Assembly: GCA_037074705.1 (NCBI GenBank)
Contig: CM073590.1
Location: forward strand, 222,276,246 to 222,340,245
DNA from: Zhengitettix transpicula
Taxonomy: Eukaryota; Arthropoda; Insecta; Orthoptera; Tetrigidae
DNA: 64,000 nt
Reading direction: 5' to 3'
Numbering within the stretch: the first letter of the stretch is position 1; each line of letters starts with the position of its first letter. Below, piece by piece: positions 11,931 to 23,147 of the stretch. Under the pieces are notes generated by a model that did not search any database, was not told the origin of the DNA, and was given only the letters and a program-made list of their open reading frames with translations. Both the position numbers and the translations under genes were made by a program.

Positions 11931-13503
11931 TCCTCATTGTGGAGGTTCACAGGATTAGGTATGAATAAATAATTTATACTGAGCATCCCTTAACTTTCAC
12001 TAATAAACACATTAATATTAGATTGAATAAAATACCTATTACTATTCACCATTCAACCTTTAAAACCAAAAATTTTATTGTTCTCCCTTAACATAAATTT
12101 ACGCATCATAAATTTGTCCAATCTTTAAAGAATATCAAATATTTATCACTCGTTACTTTTTGTTAAAAAATACCCACAAGGACCCACGCAACACCATTGT
12201 GTTTTTTACCAAATTCATTGTTTTTATTGTTAATTTCTGCTGCATAGGACAAACTAAAATGTCATTAAAAAAACCTATAACAAAGAACATTGATGAATAG
12301 TCTATCGTCTGAAAAAAAATGTTGAAACCAGGTACCATTCTAGAATTATTTCCGACATGCTTTATGGTAAATCATCACAGAAATTGAAACTTGAAAATAA
12401 CTACGATCATTTTATTTAAAGCTAACATTTCTTCAAAAGCCCTTACTAATTATATTTCTGCATCCAAAGAAGGCAACAACGATTGTGGGTTTTGTTTACA
12501 CACACCGAATCCTGATCTGTTTTAAGTTATTTTATTATTTAATACTTTCTGAATCCGAGTGTCTTCCTTTACGGCTACATTTAAATGCTTTAAAAGGATT
12601 TGATTTCCGATTAAATATGTCACCTTTCTGATCATAATAATGAAAGCGAAGGAATTCGATGACTAATAGGTTTTGAACTCCTGCCATGTTATCTCCAAGG
12701 ATTTCGCTCCACAGTCGCAACTTGAAGGGCGTGTAATAAATGACTCGCTGCGAAAGAGCCTTTGTTAAACTAGTACTTTTATTGTCTTCTTCCCCTATTA
12801 TTTCCATTGTTATGAAAGGAATCTCTGTTGAATCCAGTTCACACTTGAACTTTATGTATGACCACTATGACTAAATTTAGCTTCGAACAATGTGGAACTT
12901 TTGTACTCATTAATATACAGTGTAAATGAATGTATATTACGTAATAACGACCTTATATTATAATTGAACATTAGGAAAAATAAGCAGTTAAACAAATTAT
13001 AACATCTTAAGCAACAAAAATTAATATTACAACCGCGATAGTCTTTATAATATGTTACATTTCTAATTCTGTCTCATTTTTAAAAGCAGAAAAAAAATTG
13101 TAAATAAATTGATATTTATTTGTAAGACTAATGCATTTTTGCTTCGTACATATTTCAAATAAAATTCATTTTAGGAACAACAAAGGTTGACACTATTGCA
13201 TATGCTCTGTTCCGTTGAGCACAGACACGAGGTTATTTGTCGAGCTTTACGGGGATTGCGCGGAGTGAAACGAAATACTGCGCATGCGTATTTCTCATTC
13301 CAGAGACAATTTATGTGATGAGCACAAACAGCCAACTGGCTGTCAAGTGAGCGGGCAGTTTAAAGTCTTAAAAGTCGAAGCAGGAAGTCACATAGTTCAA
13401 ACACATTATCAAGATTCTTAAAATAAAAATAAATCTACATAAATTTATTTATGTCCTGTAGCACATGCACCAAATGCTACATATTAAAAGTATTACTAAT
13501 TCG
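11931..13503. other. Mostly empty AT-rich DNA
   Basis: Apart from the 90-codon ORF at 12535-12807, nothing is recognised. Confidence 0.55.
12535..12807 (-). CDS. Unrecognised 90-codon ORF
   Basis: ATG at 12807 to TAA at 12535. The product is MEIIGEEDNKSTSLTK..., with a hydrophobic stretch around GVQNLLVIEFLRF and a basic C-terminus (KCSRKGRHSDSESIK). I recognise no domain. It ends just before a mostly AT-rich stretch, and no splice partners were found. Part of the upstream sequence (12870-12900) recurs at 46740-46775, so it may be transposon-derived. A chance ORF is possible. Confidence 0.2.
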   Translation of the reverse strand: MEIIGEEDNKSTSLTKALSQRVIYYTPFKLRLWSEILGDNMAGVQNLLVIEFLRFHYYDQKGDIFNRKSNPFKAFKCSRKGRHSDSESIK

Positions 13504-14030
13504 TTTTTTTAGGGCAACTGGCTACTTGAGGGTGATCCCCTTTGGGCAACTCCCCTTTAATAGCATAGGAAGGGATTTGAAAGGGGGGATGCGGAAGGGT
13601 AGAAGAAGGTACCCAAGGGTTACTAGGGCCCCTGGGCTATTTATTAAGGATCCTACTCGGCATTCGCCAAAGAAATGCAGGGAAAACCCTAGAAAAACCT
13701 GCATCAGATAGGTCGGGCATTTGCTACTTGTCCCACGCCCTTCCGATAGCGGGAGAGGAATTTGCTGTGGGGACGCAGCATTCCCTTCTCCGTGCCTCGA
13801 CCAGTTTAGGAGGCAGCTGGCCGAGTATTCCAATGGGAATAGCGAACAACTCTTACCGTATGCCCGAGGTCTGTGACCCCGGAACATACACCTCTCAAAA
13901 CAGGCCGAGGTGCCTCGGCTTGTGGAACCTTAGTTCAAAAACGAAGAGGACAAGGCATCCCCAACCCAAAGGTAGCCCCTTCGTATCTCTCCTAAAAGGT
14001 TCTGCCTGCGAGAGAACATCCTTCGCAGGC
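13504..14030 (-). repeat. Hairpin-rich poly(A) element, copy 4, full length
   Basis: Begins TTTTTTTAGGGCAACTGGC and ends with the GCCTGCGAG hairpin block near 14030. About 527 bp. It faces copy 5 at 14103 across a 72-bp spacer. Confidence 0.9.
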
Positions 14031-14102
14031 TACAATTATCCTAATTTGTTTACTGCTGAAATTGATACTTAATTTTTAAATTACTTGTATCGTTTGCTTT
14101 TC

Positions 14103-14333
14103 TCCTCTCCTGCTATCGGAAGGGCGTGGGACAAGTACCCAATGCCCGACCTACCTGATGCAGGTTTTTCTAGGGTTTTCCCTGCATTTCTTTAGGCGAA
14201 TGCCGGGTAGGATCCTTAAACCATAGCCCGGGGGCCCTAGTAACCCTTGGCTACCTTCCTCAAATCCATTCCTATACTATTAAAGGGGAGTTGCCCAATG
14301 TGGATCACCCTCATGTAGCCTGTTGCCCTAAAA
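14103..14333 (+). repeat. Hairpin-rich poly(A) element, copy 5, 5' truncated
   Basis: Starts at the CTCCTGCTATCGGAAGGGCG block and ends TGTAGCCTGTTGCCCTAAAA. An inverted partner of copy 4. Confidence 0.88.
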
Positions 14334-14899
14334 TATATATATCCTTGCATGATTTATTTCGTCCTACAGCTGCCAATTTAAATTTGTTTCGAACAGATAC
14401 GCTGTAATTTATTTAACCGTTCGATAGATACTTAAATATTTGTACAGCTATTTTGTATTATAATGTTTTTATCTGGTAATATTAGGATCCAGGCACTAAA
14501 CTGTGATAACTCTCTCTACCATTGGACCCTTTAAAGAAGAGTTGCTAGTGGAGGAACAAGTAGAGCGGGAATTTAAGAACAGCCTCTGTCCCGAGGAAAA
14601 TTTTGTTTGCTAAAGTTGTTTGTAACCCGATGGTGAACTGTATATGTGGATATTCTTAATTAGGCGGAAATCATTCGTATGCATAAAGCAGAGTGAATAT
14701 CGTAGAAGAATAATTGATGGAAGAAGTAACAAATATTAAGTGGTGAAATGAATACCAGACGACGTTTCTGTAATCCTTGTTGCTTTCGTCAGTTGATTCA
14801 AAATCGCAATAGCTGTAAAAACGAAAACCGCTCAGAACAGGTGACGGAACTTAAACAGCAAATATATTAATATAAAAGAAAAGACGCTCACCTAACATA

Positions 14900-16170
14900 C
14901 CACTGTGAACAAAAAGTAAGGTGAATTTATTTATAAAATATAAATTCTTTATTTATTCTTCCAAATCAATTTCATCCCCTTCAAAGTAATCCCCGTCCGA
15001 TTAAACGCACTTTTTCCAACGCTTTTTCCAGTCCTCGAAACAGTCGGAATAGTCTTTTTCCGGTATAGCCTTCAAGACCTTATTCGATTCTGTTTTTATC
15101 TCCTCCATCGTGTCAAAACGGCGCCCCCGCATTGGCCTTTTGAGTTTGCTGAATAGCCAGAAGTCACACGGAGCCAAATCAGGCGAATACGGTGGTTGCG
15201 GAACGATATGAGTCGAGTTTTTGGCCAAAAAAAGTCGCGAAGAACCAATGCAGTATGACATGGTGCATTATCGTGATGAAGGAACCAAGAGTTGTTCGCC
15301 CATAATTCCGGCCGTTTCAGACGAATAGCTTCACGCAACCGACGCATAACGCTCAAATAATATTCTTTGTTGACAGTTTGGCCCGGCGGAAGGAATTCAT
15401 AGTGCACCACACCACGGTAATCAAAGAAAACTGTCAACATGACCTTGATTTTCGGTGTTGCTTCACCTTTTGCACGATATTCGCTGGATTGGTCAGAGGT
15501 TTCAGGGTCGTATGCGTAAATCCAAGTCTCGTCTCCAGTAATAATGCATTTAAAGTAGTCCTGACAGTCAGACAGCAAAGTTTCACACACATCAACGCAA
15601 CGATTTTTTTCCACCAATCGAGACTTGACGCGTTTGAGTCACAAAACATTCTTCAAAATGGTTTGGGCTGAGCCAAATGATATTCCAACACTATCAACGA
15701 GATCTCTAATTGTCCATCGACGATTTACAAGCACCAAATCTTTGATCTTTTGGACGTGGCCCTCGTCGGTAAACGTTGATGGTCGTCCAGAGCGCGGTTC
15801 GTCTTCAATGCGTTCTCGGCCCTCTTTGAACTCGTTATAAACTCTTTATAAACGTTTTTTTGTGCCATAGTTTGATCACCAAAGGCCTTTCGCAACATTT
15901 TCAACGTGTCCGCACAAGAATATTCGTTCTGCAAACAAAATTTGATGCAAGTTCTTTGTTCAACAAAATCACCCATTGCAAAAATCGAAAAATTCACTTT
16001 TTGTTGTTTACAAAAACACGTGTAACTTGGAGATAATTAAACCTTTTAACAAACAGACGCTTGGCAAATGTTATAGACAGTCCTACCAATCTAGGAAAAA
16101 AAATTACCTGCCTTCCTAATACCCGGGAGTTTTAAATGACAATTTCACCATACTTTTTGATCACAGTGGT
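14900..16170 (-). mobile_element. Mariner-family element, copy 2 (1271 bp)
   Basis: Left end CCACTGTGAACAAAAAGTA after TA (14898-14899). The right end on the minus strand is ACCACTGTGATCAAAAAGTA, next to TA (16171-16172). Same orientation as copy 1, 6.75 kb away. Confidence 0.93.
14953..15976 (-). pseudogene. Mariner transposase, frameshifted (copy 2)
   Basis: ATG at 15976 (MGDFVEQRTCIKFCLQNEYS). The intended stop is at 14953-14955 after EGDEIDLEE. The D,D34D catalytic set is visible in pieces: GDETWIY, HHDNAPCHT and YSPDLAPCDFWLF. Breaks: a deletion of about 27 nt near 15612 relative to copy 1, a frameshift in the A-run near 15223-15231 that separates HHDN from PCDF, and a premature stop at 15003 shortly before the C-terminus. 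About 341 codons in total, as expected for mariner. Confidence 0.92.
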
Positions 16171-16939
16171 TACGTTTCATAGTATTGGTTTTTTACGGTA
16201 ATTACTCTGATGCCAGATTTAGTATAAAGCATTACGAATATAATTCTGGAATGGTGTCAACAACTAAATTCGTAGCATTTTACCAATGTTTGGAGACCAT
16301 AAATTGTTTGTCAACGAGAAGTTTCGTTCTTTTAGTGGCTTTTTAGTTTGCTGTAGGTAGCAGGAATTTTGGTAAACTACAAAAATGTCTGGTGTAGGTG
16401 TCAACTGGGCCCTTGTGGTTTATTTGATCAAGAACGAAAGAACAATTGAAGAGTTTTGTGACGTACCACTATCAATGATCCAGTGGAAGATATGCTTCCT
16501 GACAACTATTTTCGACGGAAGGTTAAATGTATGGCACGATATAACTGATAGCGGTTACCACACTGCCTCGGGGCACGATTCGTAATTTCAGCCCTTGTTT
16601 AATTTGGAATTTTAACCCATAACAAAATGACCTGGCTTGTGGTAAATTATTCAATATATTATTTGTAATGGTATACTGTAACTTTTAACTATTTACAAAC
16701 AGCATCTGTTCTATGAGAAGAATTAAGATTTTAACCCAATCAATTTATTTAATACAGAATAATTATGCCATATTATAAATTTTTAATGAATAAATAAACT
16801 GACCATAATTCAGAAAAAAATTAGTGAAGCAATCTATAAAAACAATTTCACCAGTTCCGTCCTTAATTTAAGATGTAACGTGTAAATTACAATAAGTCAA
16901 GACTTATAAATGAATTGTTTACAATGCCAAGTTATGCCA
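16171..16939. other. No gene seen
   Basis: A 66-codon frame at 16385-16585 has no recognised domain. Confidence 0.55.
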
Positions 16940-17250
16940 TAAATACAGGGTGTTCGGAAAGTTGCTTTTCAGTTATTATGGAAAAATTCCTCTCCTACGG
17001 ACCGTTATACAAGTCTGAACCGTCTTCATTTAAATCGAAAATACTTTCAACAGATCAAATCGTGAAATGCTACTCACGTATGCAGTTATTTAAGAAACTT
17101 TGTTTCGAACTTCCAACGTAGATCTACACCCGCAGTTCCATTGCGGATTTATAAAGGAGGTACTAGATCGTGTGAAACTGTCTATTCTAAAAATTCCAAA
17201 ACGTGTCATGGAAGTAACAAAAAGATTAAATGATGGTGGACGATATTAAA
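16940..17250 (+). mobile_element. Possible degenerate DNA transposon starting ACAGGGTGTTCGGAAAGT
   Basis: ACAGGGTGTTCGGAAAGT is a terminus type seen in insect transposons. Downstream text in shifting frames (GGFIKEVLDRVKLSILKIPK) looks protein-derived. I cannot name the family. Confidence 0.3.
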
Positions 17251-17270
17251 GATGACAAATAATTGTTCAG

Positions 17271-17746
17271 TTTTTTTTAGGGCAACAGGCTACATGAGGG
17301 TAATCCACATGGTGGCAACTCCCCTTTAATAGCATAGGAAGGGGTTTGAAAGGGGGGGGGATGCGGAAGGGTAGAGGAAGGTAGCGAAGGGTTAACTAGG
17401 GCCCCGGGGCTATATTTTAAGGATCCTACCCGGCATTCGCCTAAAAGTAATGCAGGGAAAACCCTAGAAAAACCTGCATCAGGTAGGTCGGGCATTGGGT
17501 ACTTGTCCACGCCGTTCCGATAGCGGGAGAGGAATTTGCTGCGGGGACGCAGCATTCCCTTTTCCGTGCCTCGACCAGTTTCGGAGGCAGCTGGCTGACT
17601 ATTCCAATGGGAATAGCGGACAACTTTTACCGTATGCCCAAGGTCTTTCCCCAAAGGTAACTCCTTCGTATCACTCCTACAAGGTTCTGCCCCCGAGAGA
17701 ACATCCCTCGCAGGTATTGCCTGCTAGAGACTATCTCTCGCAGACC
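17271..17746 (-). repeat. Hairpin-rich poly(A) element, copy 6, internal deletion
   Basis: Starts with the T-run and TAGGGCAACAGGCTACATG. An internal deletion follows the GTATGCCCAAGGTC block (about 17647). The 5' end keeps two successive hairpins (CTCGCAGG ... and GCCTGC...CTCGCAG). Confidence 0.88.
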
Positions 17747-17748
17747 TC

Positions 17749-18237
17749 TTTTTTTTGGGGGGGGGGGGGTGTAGACAGGCTATGTATAGGGTAATCCACA
17801 TAGTGGCAACTCCCCTCTTATAGCATTGAAAGGGATTTGAAAGGGGGGATGCGGAAGGGTGGAGGAAGGTAGCCAAGGGTAACTAAGGCCCTTGGGCTAT
17901 GGTTTAAGGATCCTACCCGGCATTCGCCTAAAAGAAATGCCGGACAAACCTAGGAAAACCTGCATCAGGTAGGTCGGGCATTGGGTACTTGTCCCACGCC
18001 CTTCCGACCAGTTTCGGAGGCAGCTGGCCGACTATTCCAATGGGAATAGCGGCCAACTCTTACCGTATGCCCAAGGTCTGCGATCCCGGAACATACACTT
18101 CTCAAAACAGGCCGTGGTGACTCGGCATATGGGAACCGTAGTTCAAAAAAACCAGAGAGATGTGAAGGCATCCCCAAAGGTAGCCGCCCCCAGAGCTCTC
18201 TGGAAAGGTTTACCTGCGAGAGAATTCTCTCGCAGGC
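17749..18237 (-). repeat. Hairpin-rich poly(A) element, copy 7, second subfamily
   Basis: Directly abuts copy 6 in the same orientation. It starts with a T-run plus a 13-base G-run (17757-17769), then GTGTAGACAGGCTATG. The distal end holds CCAGAGAG-type stems and a perfect 24-base palindrome at 18213-18236. Confidence 0.88.
18213..18236. repeat. Perfect 24-base palindrome in copy 7
   Basis: CCTGCGAGAGAA followed by its exact reverse complement TTCTCTCGCAGG. Other copies have the same stem with a 1-4 base loop, so this is the 5' hairpin of the element. Confidence 0.9.
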
Positions 18238-19029
18238 TTCCTCTTAATTGTTCAGAGAATATGGTCGGGGAAAAAAATGAGCGAAATCGAAACAACTGAG
18301 CGAAGTACCAGAGAAAGCAATAATCACATTTTGAGCTACAAATTAAACAAATGTCTGTCTAATTAAGGCCTATTGATATTAAATGTAGCTATTGCAATGT
18401 TTTATTTTTTGAAGACTAAATTTCGAACTAAATAATCACCACCTTTCTGACTGCAGTCAAGAAAGAAAAGTTAAATTGCATAGATTTCAGAATATTTGAT
18501 CATTTTTATAAAGTTCCTGAATCAAAAAATTTCAAGAAAACCACTATACATTGGTGTGATATAAATTTAGGACAAACACCTTTGGTCATTAACGGGAGTT
18601 TTCGAACGTATTGTGCATTAAATCATAAATTTGGAGTAAACTTCCAAAGTGATGCTCTGGACAATATGTAATCAATTGCTTTAATTTTTTCTGAGTTAGG
18701 GCCACTTTATTTATTTAATGTAGAATAAATGAAAAGTCACGCATCAGAAGTTTCATACTTGTTAAATATGTAGGATTTAAAATTGATAGATTTTGACAGT
18801 TCCTTTTTCGCTATATTTTTTTGTTTCGGTATCGCGGTGTAGGAATGAAAAAGTTGGAACAGGCTGGGGAAAGTGGGCGTTCCGCGTGGCAAAGAAATCG
18901 AAAGTTGTAGAAACTATAACGTATGAAAAAGAAAACATTCAATTAGTGTTGAGTGTCTGGGCAACAAGTCCAATGCCACGATCCGCACTTTTCCTTGGAC
19001 GCTATTTGTGAATGTGGGTCGTACGCGAA

Positions 19030-19400
19030 TACTTTTCTAAACGTGTGTGTGTGTGATGTGTGAGGTAACTGGCCAACCTGACCAGCTGGTGCCACACCCC
19101 GGGACCAAATCTAGCGCCCGAACCGTGATACACTTTCACATTGTGGCGCCATGCAGGAAACACAAACTGTCAGGTTTCTTACTGGACCAGGGCTCAAGCA
19201 GCTGACGCAGACGATATCATCCAAGATATTGTGCCATTCGCATCGAGTTATTTGCAGCCCAATTACACGACAATGATTGCAATTCGCAGTGGTTTGTGGA
19301 TTAGGCAGAGATTTTGTCGTACAAAATGCCAGAGGTGAAAGTTTCACGCGGTTAATGACTGAATTTCAAAACAAGCCCAAAGAAGTCGGACGTAACAGGT
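19030..19400 (+). other. GC-richer coding-like stretch, unrecognised
   Basis: The plus-strand frame DIIQDIVPFASSYLQPNY shifts into RGESFTRLMTEFQNKPKE near 19330. It may be a decayed transposon or processed pseudogene. No family named. Confidence 0.2.
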
Positions 19401-19519
19401 GAGCCCGCGTGCGCCAAAGGGGAAATAATGGAGTTACGGAATACTGTGTCACGCCCAGTTAAATTTGGTTCATATGAGTTAGGGGATCTGAAATGCTACC
19501 TTTGCAAGCTTCCAGATTT

Positions 19520-19592
19520 GGAGACTATGCCAAACGTCTGTGACCCGTAGTATATACCTTTCAAAATTCAAAGGTTGTCGCGGCATGTGGGG
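19520..19592 (-). repeat. Old fragment related to the hairpin-rich element
   Basis: GACTATGCCAAACGTCTGTG, followed by CTTTCAAAATTCAAAGG and CGGCATGTGG, parallels the conserved GTATGCCCAAGGTCTGCGAC / CCTCTCAAAACAGGCC / CGGC-TGTGG blocks. Strongly diverged. Confidence 0.55.
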
Positions 19593-19917
19593 AATTTATT
19601 CTAGAACTTGGTCAAACACACAGCACTCTCTTCTCAGTGAATATTATCTCGAAGAAAGAACAAGGATGCCAAGCGGGTAATACACTACAAAGGTTCACAA
19701 TACAATTCAACCTAATTCTTTTGGAAATCATAATTAATTACTACTAAGTTGGAAACACCGAGTAATGATCCTGTATTAAATTTGTTTACCAGCGAAGAAA
19801 CGTGCCAAAATAGTGTTTCCCTTCAAGTTCCGTGCATCTAAGAATAACATCTTCCACTTCATAGGAAACCGCAACAGACAAACGAGCACACTCCATGCAG
19901 ATTATCACTCTTAACAT

Positions 19918-19930
19918 CCCCCCCCCCCCC
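19918..19930. repeat. C13 homopolymer
   Basis: Thirteen C in a row. Confidence 0.9.
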
Positions 19931-20758
19931 AAATTGGTTTAATGTTAACATAGGGTCAATAATGTATATTTCTGATATGTTTCACGATCAGATTCACTTA
20001 ATTTTTTCTTCAGGGTGTGAAATTGTTTAATTTAAAATATGACTATACGTTCTAGACTGAGATTTTCCGCGCACGTGTATATCACGTGAATTACAGAATA
20101 AAACGAGCGTCTACAACAGGGGCGCGAAATGACAAAATAAGCAGTCATCGTAAAACTTTTGGTTGAAGACTGAGGTGTCGCTCCCGTGGCATTGGAATAT
20201 AAACAGAATATGTTTCCGATCCTACAAATAACCAACACGTTATTGAGGTATCATACTTTAATAGTTTCATTTAGATAAAAGCATCACTGACGAGAAACAT
20301 TTCTGGAATGGTTAATGCTAGTTATGAAACTACAGGTCTCTGCAGCATCACCAATTGAGTTTCATCTGCCGGTTATAATTTTATTTTTCACTTAAATTTG
20401 AGACACATCTTTTTCTCCGTCCATTTCACTTCATTAATGGCATACCGAAAAATAAAGTTAAATTTACTACAAATACAAAAAATTTATTTGACATTCAAAG
20501 AAAAACCCAACCTGGCAGGTTAAGTTAATACTGTAAAATCAGCAGTTTAATTTTGTGGTGCTCGATAGCATACCTTAATTTTGACGAATCTTGGTTCGCT
20601 ATAATATGTACACAAGTAAAGATTTGTCATTGCTTATAATAATCTGCACAAATGTTTTGTAGATTTAACAGCCCACTAGATTCCCCCCATTAAACAGCAA
20701 TTACACTTTATGTATAGGAGTTTTACATAAACCAAACTTTTCCACCCACCAATTTCAA

Positions 20759-20764
20759 TTTATT
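20759..20764 (-). terminator. Candidate ATF4 polyadenylation signal
   Basis: AATAAA on the minus strand, about 570 nt after the stop codon. A second AATAAA lies at 20483-20488. The interval 20640-21060 is CpG-poor like the gene body, which fits a 3' UTR reaching this point. Chance matches are likely in this composition. Confidence 0.35.
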
Positions 20765-20837
20765 TCATTTGACACATTACAATATACCATTTATATAATA
20801 AAGTAAAAAATACAATGCACAAAATAAATGGAATAGT

Positions 20838-20882
20838 AGTAGCAATATAATAGTAATAATAATAATATTAATAATAATAAAA
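20838..20882. repeat. (TAA)n-rich microsatellite in the ATF4 3' region
   Basis: Imperfect TAATAATAATAATATTAATA. Likely in the 3' UTR. Confidence 0.8.
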
Positions 20883-21336
20883 TTAAGATAAGTATTCTAA
20901 AATTTCCTATCTGCAAATCTTAAAAAGCATTTGAGTGGAATTTTAAATTTTGAAGTGCTAATAATAATTAATGAATTTTATGGATGACAGTGAAATTTAA
21001 AGCCTAGAGCAAGTAATTCACAAGTTGCCAACTAGACACACTAAACCCAGAAACTTCAAAATTAACATCAGTGCAGAGCACGTCATAAGCATTTCTAAGG
21101 AATCTTAATCATAGCGTGTCAAGCTCACTTGAAATGTTAAAATTGCGAGAAACACACGATCACGTCATTTCTAATGTTCGAAGATGATCTGGCGTCCGGC
21201 ACTATCACAAGTTGATTACTGAAACTAGAATTCTAATATGAAATAGACACCCTATATTAATTCAGTAAGTACTTGTACTTTATTCTAATTTGTGTAGAGA
21301 ACCTACAGAAAATTACCAATTTATTCCTGAAATATT

Positions 21337-22361
21337 CTACTTTATTAGACCCTTCGCACGGAATACGTCCCTCATGAGCCCTTTCAGGTACTTAATCTCA
21401 CGTGACAAATCACTGAACTTTTGTTTCAGCTCCACATTCTTATCCTCCAGCCCTTTCTCTTCTGATACAATTACTTCTATTTCAGCCTTCTTCTTTTGCC
21501 TGTAACGTGTGGCTGCATTTTTATTCTGCTCCTTTTTCCTCTGACGCTTATCTTCTGAGCCTGGGCGACCGTAGGGCTTGGAAGATCCACTCCTCTTACG
21601 GTTTGTCACTTTCCCACACTCTGACGTATTAACAGAAACAGGTATCCAGTCTGGATCGTCAACTCCGTCTTCACTACTTTCAAAACTGCTGTTGGAACTT
21701 GTGGAAGGGCTGGGTGGCGTCCTGTCAAAATGATTTTCCACAGAACCACTGCCGGCGTCATTAGAAACGTTAACATTCTCCCATGGGTCAGTAGTAGTTC
21801 CAATATCTTCTGCACAAGTGCGGACAAGTTCTTCAACATCGGCAAGTTCTTTAGCGATGTCTGGTACCGGTGTAGCAGGTACCATCTGCTCCAAATTGGT
21901 TAATGTTGTTGGTTTTTTCTCCTGGATCAAAATAGGAATGTATGGTGATACTGGAGCTATCTTGATAGGCACAGTAGGAATAGTCGAAAAGCTTTGTATC
22001 GGGATCACATTTTGAAAACTAGTAATGTACATAGGGGCTGATGAGGTGGCGACGTCAACGTCAGCATGGTACAAAAGGTTCTGCGAGATTGTTGGGCTCT
22101 GTGGTGGAGTGAGGGTGCCATTGTTTAATTCCACTTCATCATAAACAGATTCAAATTCTCGAAGGAGGGCTTGGGTGTCGCTGACAGGGATGCCGGTGAC
22201 TGAGGCCGGAGAAGGCAGAACCTTCAAAGGAGCAGCTGGTTGTTTTACCACTTCTGAAAAAGAATTTCGAGGGCCGTAGAAGCTGTCACGAGGTTGTTCA
22301 ATTGGCAAGTCTTCAAAGATGGGCAGGTCAATCTTCTCCTCCAACCAATCCGAAAAGGGTT
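21337..22361 (-). CDS. ATF4: ATF4/cryptocephal bZIP transcription factor, last coding exon
   Basis: Exon 3 encodes residues 72-412 of a 412-residue protein. It starts after the acceptor cttttcag at 22362 and the stop TAG is at 21339-21337. The first codon is split: G from exon 2 plus AA gives Glu72. Residues 72-82 (EPFSDWLEEKI) match the conserved FS-DWxxEKxDL patch of ATF4. A Ser/Pro/Thr-rich acidic middle follows. The bZIP domain fills about residues 343-412: basic region QNKNAATRYRQKKK, with the N-x-x-A-A-x-x-Y-R core, then heptad Leu/Phe/Ile residues (ELKQKFSDLSREIKYLKGLM). ATF4 proteins bind C/EBP-ATF elements as dimers in the nucleus and drive the integrated stress response (family knowledge). 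I do not see the DSGxxxS degron of vertebrate ATF4. The assignment is firm from the basic region and the uORF layout. Confidence 0.95.
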
Positions 22362-23133
22362 CTGAAAAGTAATTGCAGAGGGATCATTGTAGTGAGGTCA
22401 AAAGAAATTTATATTTTTTCAACTTACAGCTGTATTGCCTATTTTCATCATTAAAATTTTATAAAAAAATATTCTTGAACAGGTGGTTTTATGTGAATTC
22501 ACAAGGTTGCAAACATCAAAATGAAATTTCTACCAATTTATATTTTTTGTTTGCCAACATTATCAATACACAAAATTATTAATGAAAAATTTTATCACAA
22601 TATACACAACACATTTAGTTCATGAACTATGAAACTGAAATTGTAGTTCACATTTTTATCAGTATTACATAATTAATGTCATAGATGAATATACATAATT
22701 CTTAGCACACAACTTTAAAATGTTATTAATACATACCCGAACACACAACAGCCATAACTTCAGAACTATTCTAAAATCAGTCTTCTTGATGGCCTGTTTT
22801 AACAATGTCTTTTATTCTTTCTCCTGATTTTTGTAATTAGTATAGGAGAAGAAATTACTGCACAAGAATAAAAATTCACCTTCTGTTAACTAATTTCTGA
22901 GAGTTGACAATTATTTCCCTGTCCCACAAGTACAGGTAATTGTACGGCATGCTATAGAAAACAAGACAACACATGAGTACAGTGCACCATGCGACTAACA
23001 AATGGCAATTCGCAAGCACCACATCTGGCTGCTGCTGAGGCTTGAAGCTCACTGACTGGTGGGAACCTGCCTGCCTCCCAAACTGGGCCCCCTCTTACCA
23101 GATAACTTCCCCTCCAAGGCAGACAACAGGAGT

Positions 23134-23147
23134 GGGGGGGGGGGGGG
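23134..23147. repeat. G14 homopolymer
   Basis: Fourteen G in a row in the ATF4 intron. Length may be an assembly error. Confidence 0.9.
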
